Of a stretch of 12,230 nucleotides of DNA, positions 7,536 to 12,230 are shown in pieces. Position 1 is the first letter of the stretch; each line of letters opens with the position of its first letter. A program made the position numbers and the translations under genes. This DNA is from an uncultured Desulfobacca sp. GTDB taxonomy: Bacteria; Desulfobacterota; Desulfobaccia; Desulfobaccales; Desulfobaccaceae. The stretch is from contig CALGOE010000145.1 in the NCBI GenBank assembly GCA_937958145.1, positions 1 to 12,230 of the forward strand. The letters are read 5' to 3'. The notes under the pieces are model-generated. The model ran no database searches, was not told the DNA's origin, and was given only the letters and a program-made list of their open reading frames with translations.

Positions 7536-8449
7536 TGCGGCTGGCCCTGAAGATCGACGTCGATACCCTGGTTGGCTTTCGGGAAGGCGTCCCGGCCCTG
7601 CTGGAGGTCCTGGCTGCCAAGGGGGTGCCGGCCAGTTTTTTTGTGGCCATGGGACCGGACCATTCCGGCCGGGCCATCCGCCGGCTGTTCACCCACCAAG
7701 GGTTTTGGCAGAAGATGCGCCGTACCGGTGCCCCTCGCCTCTATGGCTGGAAGACCATGCTCTACGGCACCCTGCTGCCGGGACCGGCTATTGCCGCCTC
7801 CGCCCCCGACCTCTTGCGCCGCATTCCTGCTGCCGGCCATGAATTGGGCCTGCACGGTTTTGACCACGTCCATTGGCAGGACCGCCTGTCCACGTTGTCC
7901 GTGGCCCTGATTCAAAAGGAAATCCGCCGGGCCCAGCAGATCCATGAGGAGATTATGGGCTACCCGGCCATCTCCTTTGCGGCCCCGGGTTGGCAGTGCA
8001 CCGCCGCAGCCCTGGACGCCCTGGTCGCGGCGCGGTTTTATTATGTCAGCAACACCCGGGGCCGGCATCCCTATTTTCCAGCCTTGGCCAACCGGGTCTG
8101 GCCGCTTCTGGAGATCCCCACGACCCTGCCGACCCTGGACGAAATGTTGGGGCTGGAGGGCCGCCGGGCCGCTGATTTTACCCAAGAGGTTGTGAGGGTG
8201 CTCCAACCCGGTCAGACCCAGGTCCTGACCATCCATGCCGAAGTCGAAGGTCGGGCCTTCCTAAAGGATTTTTCGGCTCTCCTGGATCAGGCCACCGCCC
8301 AAGGCGTCACATGGATCCGGCTCATCGATTATGCCTCCGAACTCTGGGACCGGTGGCAGGATGTGCCCAAACAGGCCATGGCAGCAGGCACCCTGCCCGG
8401 TCGCGCCGGCACGGTCACCTGTCAGGTCTTGATGGAGACACCCCCATGA
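7535..8449 (+). CDS. arnD: 4-deoxy-4-formamido-L-arabinose-phosphoundecaprenol deformylase ArnD
   Basis: A 304-residue NodB-type polysaccharide deacetylase homologue of ArnD. ArnD removes the formyl group from undecaprenyl-phosphate-Ara4FN at the cytoplasmic side of the inner membrane, before flipping and transfer to lipid A. The N-terminal IDVDT (7-11) supplies the metal-binding and catalytic aspartates D8 and D10. H107 and H111 in LHGFDHVHW form the HxxxH metal motif. Other ArnD-specific segments are REGVPALLE (16-24), LYGW (69-72) and TIHAEVEG near the C-terminus. The length is typical. The GTG start shares its G with the TAG of the decarboxylase gene, so translation is probably coupled. 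The last four bases overlap the ispD start (ATGA). ArnC, ArnT and ArnE/F, needed for the rest of the pathway, must be elsewhere if it is complete. Confidence 0.92.
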   Translation: MRLALKIDVDTLVGFREGVPALLEVLAAKGVPASFFVAMGPDHSGRAIRRLFTHQGFWQKMRRTGAPRLYGWKTMLYGTLLPGPAIAASAPDLLRRIPAAGHELGLHGFDHVHWQDRLSTLSVALIQKEIRRAQQIHEEIMGYPAISFAAPGWQCTAAALDALVAARFYYVSNTRGRHPYFPALANRVWPLLEIPTTLPTLDEMLGLEGRRAADFTQEVVRVLQPGQTQVLTIHAEVEGRAFLKDFSALLDQATAQGVTWIRLIDYASELWDRWQDVPKQAMAAGTLPGRAGTVTCQVLMETPP

Positions 8450-9171
8450 GAGTGGCAGCCATTATCCCTGCCGCCGGCATTGGCCGGCGCATGCAGAAAC
8501 ACCTCCCCAAGCAATACCTGACTCTGGGGGATCGCCCCATCTTGGCCGTCACCCTTGCCGTTTTCGAACAAATGCCCGAAATCACCGAGATTACGGTCGT
8601 GGCCCAACCCGGGGCCTTGGATTATTGTCAAGAGCAGGTGATCACGCCCTTTGGCTTTAAAAAGGTCCTGCGTCTCATCCCCGGCGGCAAAGAACGGCAG
8701 GACAGTGTCTACAACGCCCTCAAGGTCTTGCAACGCCAGAATGACTGGGATATTTATCTGGTGCACGACGGCGTCCGGCCCTTTGTCACCGCTGAGGAAG
8801 TGCGGCGGGTCCTGCGGGCCGCAGCTCGGCACGGGGCCGCAATCCTGGCCTGCCCGGTCCAGGATACCGTGAAACAAGTGAACCGCAACCGGCACATCCA
8901 CCAGACCCTCAACCGGCAGGAAATCTGGCTGGCCCAAACTCCCCAGGCTTTCCAGGCCGCCACTCTCTGGCGGGCCTTTGTGGAGGCCTACGGCCGGGAA
9001 TTGTACGGCACCGACGAAGCCTCCCTGGTGGAGGCCATGGGTCTGCCGGTGGTGGTGGAACCGGGCTCACCCTTTAACATCAAGGTCACCACCCCCGAGG
9101 ATTTAATCCTGGCGGCAGCCATTCTTCAGGCACGGGAAAGGATCGCGTTATGTCAGCCCCCCTCCGCGTAG
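8446..9171 (+). CDS. ispD: 2-C-methyl-D-erythritol 4-phosphate cytidylyltransferase IspD
   Basis: A 241-residue cytoplasmic enzyme that joins MEP to CTP, giving CDP-ME in the MEP isoprenoid pathway. The CTP-binding IPAAGIGRRM is at 7-16 and PKQYL at 21-25; R15 and K22 match the catalytic E. coli R20 and K27. GGKERQDSV (80-88), LVHDGVRP (105-112) and LAQTPQAF (162-169) are typical IspD signatures. I place the start at the ATG at 8446, which overlaps the arnD stop as ATGA, because the AAGxGxRM motif begins a few residues in, as in other IspD proteins. The frame also stays open upstream to 8311, but that extension lies inside arnD and has no IspD character. The gene overlaps ispF by 22 nt. Confidence 0.95.
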   Translation: MRVAAIIPAAGIGRRMQKHLPKQYLTLGDRPILAVTLAVFEQMPEITEITVVAQPGALDYCQEQVITPFGFKKVLRLIPGGKERQDSVYNALKVLQRQNDWDIYLVHDGVRPFVTAEEVRRVLRAAARHGAAILACPVQDTVKQVNRNRHIHQTLNRQEIWLAQTPQAFQAATLWRAFVEAYGRELYGTDEASLVEAMGLPVVVEPGSPFNIKVTTPEDLILAAAILQARERIALCQPPSA

Positions 9172-9641
9172 GTTTTGGCTATGATGTCCATCGCCTGGTA
9201 CCAGGACGGCCGCTTATTTTAGGCGGCGTCAAGATTCCCTTTGAACTGGGTCTGGCCGGCCACTCCGATGCCGACGTCCTCAGCCACGCCATTGGCGATG
9301 CCCTCTTGGGCGCCGTGGCCGCTGGCGACCTGGGCCGCCATTTTCCCGACTCCGATCCGAAATTCAAAGACATCTCCAGCCTGATCCTGTTGGAACAGAT
9401 TATGGCGGTGGTCCACGGCCGGGGCTACGGCGTCAGCAACGTCGACGCCACCGTCGTGGCCCAAGCCCCCAAATTAGCCCCCCATATTCCCGGCATGATC
9501 AAATGTCTGGCCCCCGTCTTGCAGATCCAGCCCAGCGATCTTAATATTAAAGCCACCAGCACCGAGGGCCTGGGCTTCACCGGCCAGGGCCAGGGCATCG
9601 CCGCCTATGCCGTGGTTCTGGTGGCAAAACTGGCGCCCTAG
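9150..9641 (+). CDS. ispF: 2-C-methyl-D-erythritol 2,4-cyclodiphosphate synthase IspF
   Basis: A 163-residue IspF that cyclises CDP-ME 2-phosphate to MEcPP with release of CMP; family members are homotrimers. The zinc ligands are visible: D12 and H14 in FGYDVHR and H46 in HSDADVLSHAIGDALLGA. They match E. coli D8, H10 and H42 at an offset of 4. NIKATSTEGLGFTG near the C-terminus is the family signature. The ATG at 9150 lies inside the end of ispD (22-nt overlap), and AAAGGA (9137-9142) sits 7 nt upstream. This fits the common ispD-ispF pairing. The intermediate kinase IspE is not in the window. Confidence 0.96.
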   Translation: MSAPLRVGFGYDVHRLVPGRPLILGGVKIPFELGLAGHSDADVLSHAIGDALLGAVAAGDLGRHFPDSDPKFKDISSLILLEQIMAVVHGRGYGVSNVDATVVAQAPKLAPHIPGMIKCLAPVLQIQPSDLNIKATSTEGLGFTGQGQGIAAYAVVLVAKLAP

Positions 9642-9723
9642 TTCAAAACGCCCTGCCAGGCCTTTTAACTCGGCTTAGCCAGCCCAATTGGACAATCAAC
9701 ACCGTTCCCGGAAGCCGATCCAG

Positions 9724-10599
9724 ATGCGCTACGAAGGTCCCATCTATCGGCCGCCCAGCGAAGCCGACAGCCTCCTGATCCAAGCCACGGTGGGCTGCCC
9801 CCACAATAAATGCACCTTCTGCATGGTCTACAAAGACGGCGTGCCCTTCAAAATCCGGCCCACGGCCGAGATCAAGGCCGATCTGGACGCGGCTCGGGCT
9901 CTGTATGGCGACCGGGTGCGGACCCTCTTCTTCCCGGCCGGCAATACCATCGCCATGCCCACGGCGGCGCTGGCAGAGATCTGCCGCTACAGCCGCCAAT
10001 TATTTCCCCGCTTGGCAAGGATCACGGTCTATGGCTCCGCCCAATACATTGATCAGAAAGGGTTGGCCCGACTCCAGGAGTTGGCCGCCGCCGGTCTGAG
10101 CCGGGTGCACGTGGGCCTGGAAAGCGGCGACGATGAGATCCTCCGCCGGATCAACAAAGGCAGCACCCGGGCCGTGCAGGTGAGGGCCGGTCAGATGCTG
10201 CGCCAGGCCGGCATTGAGGTGAGCGAGTACGTCATGTTGGGGATCGGCGGCCAGGAGCGCAGTGAAATACACGCCCAGGCCACGGCCGCGGCCATTAATG
10301 CCATCCAGCCCCATTTCCTGCGGCTGCGGACCTTTGTCCCCAAGATCAAGACCCCCCTCCTGGCAGATGTCCTGGCCGGCCGTTTTCAGATGCTGTCGCC
10401 CCATGGCGTCATCCGGGAAACCATGACCCTCCTGGCCAACATCACCGTGTCCACCCTGGTCAGCAGCGACCATTATACCAACTATGTGGATGTGGCCGGC
10501 CGCCTCCCGGACGAGAAAGAAAGAATGCTGCAGCTTTTGACCCAGGCCCTGGAGCGCCCGGAAAGCCAATTCCGCCCTTTCTTCATCGGCACCCAATAA
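9724..10599 (+). CDS. Radical SAM protein with Cx4Cx2C cluster motif, function unknown
   Basis: A radical SAM enzyme of 291 residues from this start. The [4Fe-4S] motif is GCPHNKCTFC with C25, C30 and C33, a Cx4Cx2C spacing instead of the classical Cx3Cx2C. HVGLESGDDEILRRINKG is the SAM-binding/core region typical of the Elp3/COG1032-like superfamily. I cannot name a substrate. I choose the ATG at 9724 because GGAAG (9710-9714) lies 9 nt upstream and the MRYEGPIYRPPSEADS start leads straight into the cluster motif. An in-frame TTG at 9688 would add 12 residues but has no SD. The gene lies 82 bp after ispF (54 or 34 bp with less favoured starts), and I saw no convincing terminator between them, so it may share the operon. 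Confidence 0.82.
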   Translation: MRYEGPIYRPPSEADSLLIQATVGCPHNKCTFCMVYKDGVPFKIRPTAEIKADLDAARALYGDRVRTLFFPAGNTIAMPTAALAEICRYSRQLFPRLARITVYGSAQYIDQKGLARLQELAAAGLSRVHVGLESGDDEILRRINKGSTRAVQVRAGQMLRQAGIEVSEYVMLGIGGQERSEIHAQATAAAINAIQPHFLRLRTFVPKIKTPLLADVLAGRFQMLSPHGVIRETMTLLANITVSTLVSSDHYTNYVDVAGRLPDEKERMLQLLTQALERPESQFRPFFIGTQ

Positions 10600-10617
10600 A
10601 TTACCGGTGCGGTCTGC

Positions 10618-10631
10618 CCAGTCTTGACTGG
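10618..10631. promoter_or_regulatory. Palindrome upstream of moeA (possible operator)
   Basis: CCAGTC-TT-GACTGG is a perfect 6-bp inverted repeat in the 104-bp gap between the radical SAM gene and moeA. It overlaps the -35 box of the possible moeA promoter, where a repressor site could lie. No T tract follows, so it is not an ordinary terminator. Its role is inference. Confidence 0.35.
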
Positions 10632-10653
10632 TCAGGGCGGGCCAGGATACATT
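10624..10653 (+). promoter_or_regulatory. Possible promoter for moeA
   Basis: TTGACT (10624-10629; 5 of 6 consensus) is followed after 18 bp by TACATT (10648-10653; 4 of 6). The start codon is about 50 bp further on. It would make the moeA pair a separate transcription unit from the arn-isp genes. A second TTGACA at 10666-10671 has no acceptable -10 box. Confidence 0.35.
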
Positions 10654-10703
10654 TATATGCCACTATTGACATATTTGCAGGAGATTGTCAGAGACAGACG
10701 CCC

Positions 10704-11939
10704 ATGCTGGAATTTTTTCAGTTAAAAACCATAGAGGAAGTCTTGGCGCTCCTGGAGCGCTTTCCGGTCTTGGCCGCGGAGACCATCCCCCTGCAGCAGG
10801 CCTGGAACCGGGTCCTGGCCGCCGACGTGGCCGCCCCCGCGGATGTGCCGGAATTCGACCGGGCCTGCATGGATGGCTATGCGGTCCGGGCCCGGGATAC
10901 CTTTGGGGCTTCCCCGGGCAGTCCGGCCTGGCTGAGCATCAGCGGCGAGGTGGCCATGGGGGCGGTGGCCACCCAGCCTCTGGCACCGGGGCAGGCCCAG
11001 CGCCTGGCCACCGGCGGCATGCTGCCGCCCGGCGCCGATGCGGTGGTGATGGTGGAGTATACCCAGGAGCTGGGCGATCAGACCATAGAGGTCTACCGCA
11101 GCGTCGCCCCCCTGGAAAATGTGGTGCAGCGGGGGGAAGATGTCACGGCCGGGACCGTGCTGCTGCGGGCGGGAGCCCGGCTGCGGCCTCAGGATATCGG
11201 TCTGCTGGCCGCCCTGGGGGTGGCCGCGGTCCCGGTGCGGCGCCGCCCCCGGGTCGCCGTTCTGGCCACCGGCGATGAAATCATCCCCATTACGGCCGCG
11301 CCCCAACCCGGCCAGATGCGCGACGCCAATTCCTACGCCCTGGCGGCCCAGATCATGGCCTGTGGCGGCGACCCGCAGCCCTTGGGCATCATCCCCGACC
11401 GGCTGGAGGCCTGGCAGGCCGCCATCGAGACGGCTCTGGCGGCCAGCGACCTCATTCTCCTCTCCGGCGGCAGCTCCGTGGGGACCCGGGACCTGGCCGT
11501 GGCGGCCATCCGTTCTTTTCCCGACGCCGAGATCCTGGTCCATGGCGTGGCCATCAGCCCCGGCAAACCCACCATTCTGGCCACCATCGGCGGCAAACCC
11601 CTTTTCGGCCTGCCCGGACACCCGGTTTCCGCTCTGGTGATCATGGATATCCTGGTCCAGCCCCTGCTGGCCCAACTCCTGGGTCTGGCCGGCCCAGAGC
11701 CCCCCTGGCGCCGCCGCGTGACCGCCCGCCTCTCCCGCAACCTGGCGTCGGCAGCCGGCCGGGAGGAGTTTGTCCGCGTCCGCCTGCGGCTGGCGGACGA
11801 CGGCCTCTGGGCCGACCCGATCCTGGGCAAATCCGGCCTCATCTCCACCATGGTCAAGGCCGACGGCCTTGTCCGCATCCCCTTGCACACCGAAGGCCTG
11901 GAACAGGGCGAGCGGGTCGAGGTCCGGTTGTTTCGTTAA
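10704..11939 (+). CDS. moeA: Molybdopterin molybdenumtransferase MoeA
   Basis: A 411-residue full-length MoeA (E. coli MoeA is 411). MoeA inserts molybdate into adenylylated molybdopterin to form molybdenum cofactor. The expected segments are present in order: RACMDGYAV (53-61), ATGGMLPPGADAVVMVE (102-118), QRGEDV (142-147), the MoCF-domain ATGDE (188-192), RDANS (206-210), SGGSSVGTRD (254-263), GVAISPGKPT (281-290) and GLPGHPVSA (302-310). The C-terminal MoeA_C domain extends to the end. The ATG has only a weak SD; GGAG lies about 20 nt upstream. The next gene, 56 bp downstream, encodes a second MoeA-type protein, so the two probably form one unit. The metal could be tungsten instead of molybdenum in an anaerobe; the sequence alone does not decide this. 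Confidence 0.95.
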   Translation: MLEFFQLKTIEEVLALLERFPVLAAETIPLQQAWNRVLAADVAAPADVPEFDRACMDGYAVRARDTFGASPGSPAWLSISGEVAMGAVATQPLAPGQAQRLATGGMLPPGADAVVMVEYTQELGDQTIEVYRSVAPLENVVQRGEDVTAGTVLLRAGARLRPQDIGLLAALGVAAVPVRRRPRVAVLATGDEIIPITAAPQPGQMRDANSYALAAQIMACGGDPQPLGIIPDRLEAWQAAIETALAASDLILLSGGSSVGTRDLAVAAIRSFPDAEILVHGVAISPGKPTILATIGGKPLFGLPGHPVSALVIMDILVQPLLAQLLGLAGPEPPWRRRVTARLSRNLASAAGREEFVRVRLRLADDGLWADPILGKSGLISTMVKADGLVRIPLHTEGLEQGERVEVRLFR

Positions 11940-11995
11940 CCCATCGCAGGCCAGGGCATCTGGCCACGGCAACCCGGGAGGCTGATACGACGGCA

Positions 11996-12230
11996 ATGAA
12001 ACGCCATATTTATTTATCCATGAAGACCGTGGCTGAGGCCCGGGCATTATTCCTGTCCCGCTTTGATCTGGACAGATTGCTGCCGCCCGAAGAGATTCCA
12101 ACGGTCCAGGCTGCCGGCCGGGTGACCGCGGCGCCGGTCCTGGCCCGGCTCTCCTCACCGCATTATCATGCCGCGGCCATGGACGGCTATGCCGTCGCCG
12201 CCGCCATCACCTTCGGGGCCAGTCCGGATC
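11996..12230 (+). CDS. Second MoeA-type protein, N-terminal part (probable MoeA-PBP fusion type)
   Basis: The frame from the ATG at 11996 stays open to the window edge, giving 78 residues. It starts MKRHIYLSMKTVAEARALF and reaches SPHYHAAAMDGYAV at about residues 57-70, then TFGAS. MDGYAV and TFGAS are MoeA N-terminal-domain signatures, also present in the upstream moeA, but the rest differs clearly, so this is a distinct paralogue and not a recent duplicate. The SPHYHAAAMDG form is one I associate with the long MoeA proteins carrying a C-terminal periplasmic-binding-protein-like domain. That C-terminal part lies outside the window, so the subtype is inference. GGGAGG (11976-11981) lies 14 nt upstream, a long spacing; no better start was found in frame. 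Confidence 0.82.
   Translation, partial: MKRHIYLSMKTVAEARALFLSRFDLDRLLPPEEIPTVQAAGRVTAAPVLARLSSPHYHAAAMDGYAVAAAITFGASPD

Noticed and set aside
6303..8236. Minus-strand open frames at 6303-7271 and 7532-8236
   Set aside because: They are antisense to the decarboxylase and ArnD genes, both of which have intact catalytic motifs. The antisense products show no domain.
8311..8445. An N-terminal extension of ispD to an ATG at 8311
   Set aside because: It lies inside arnD in another frame, lacks IspD-like sequence, and the ATG at 8446 gives the standard IspD start and an ATGA overlap.
9645..9668. A possible terminator after ispF (GCCCTGCCAGGCC then TTTT)
   Set aside because: The stem is only 3-4 bp with a short T run. 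It is too weak to call, so ispF and the radical SAM gene may be co-transcribed.
10722..12158. A 478-codon open frame on the minus strand antisense to moeA
   Set aside because: The opposite strand is a full-length MoeA with all family motifs. The antisense product is low-complexity, Gly/Gln/Asp/His-rich, and shows no recognisable domain. Long antisense frames are expected where GC-rich codons dominate.
1..12230. CRISPR arrays, tRNA genes, insertion sequences, phage or defence genes
   Set aside because: No regularly spaced repeats, cloverleaf sequences, transposase motifs or terminal inverted repeats were seen. All major frames are accounted for by housekeeping and envelope genes.

Overview
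The window is GC-rich (about 60% by eye) chromosomal DNA from a Gram-negative bacterium. The gene set is TamB, a lipid A amino-arabinose pathway, the MEP isoprenoid pathway and two adjacent moeA genes, the second resembling the MoeA-PBP type. Together these suggest a Desulfobacterota/deltaproteobacterial-type anaerobe. That placement is inference from gene content; no rRNA or other phylogenetic marker is present. The DNA is almost fully coding, and I see no tRNA, rRNA, CRISPR array, insertion sequence or phage gene.

Left part (1-5089): the tail of an unrecognised gene ends at 129 and is followed by a clean rho-independent terminator. An AmgK-like sugar kinase follows on the + strand. It converges, with only 16 bp between stops, on a 3.8-kb tamB gene on the minus strand. 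No tamA lies beside tamB, and no murU lies beside the kinase.

Middle (5090-5462): a 373-bp divergent spacer separates tamB from a long rightward gene series. It holds possible divergent promoters, a 10-nt palindrome, a bulged hairpin and a short GC hairpin followed by seven T's. It could be a regulated leader for the rightward operon.

Right part (5463-10599): six tightly packed + strand genes. The first two are the two halves of enterobacterial ArnA encoded separately: a UDP-L-Ara4N formyltransferase, then a UDP-glucuronate C4-decarboxylase. ArnD, the undecaprenyl-phosphate-Ara4FN deformylase, follows. IspD and IspF of the MEP pathway come next, then a radical SAM protein with a Cx4Cx2C cluster motif. 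The decarboxylase stop overlaps the arnD start by 1 nt, arnD overlaps ispD by 4 nt (ATGA), and ispD overlaps ispF by 22 nt. These genes are therefore very probably co-transcribed and partly translationally coupled. Functionally, the MEP pathway supplies precursors of the undecaprenyl phosphate on which Ara4N is carried. ArnB, ArnC, ArnT and ArnE/F are not in the window.

End (10704-12230): a complete moeA is followed by the first 78 codons of a second MoeA-type protein, probably the MoeA-PBP fusion type, which runs off the window. Both would act in the last step of molybdenum (or tungsten) cofactor synthesis. A 6-bp palindrome and a possible promoter precede the first moeA, so this looks like a separate transcription unit.
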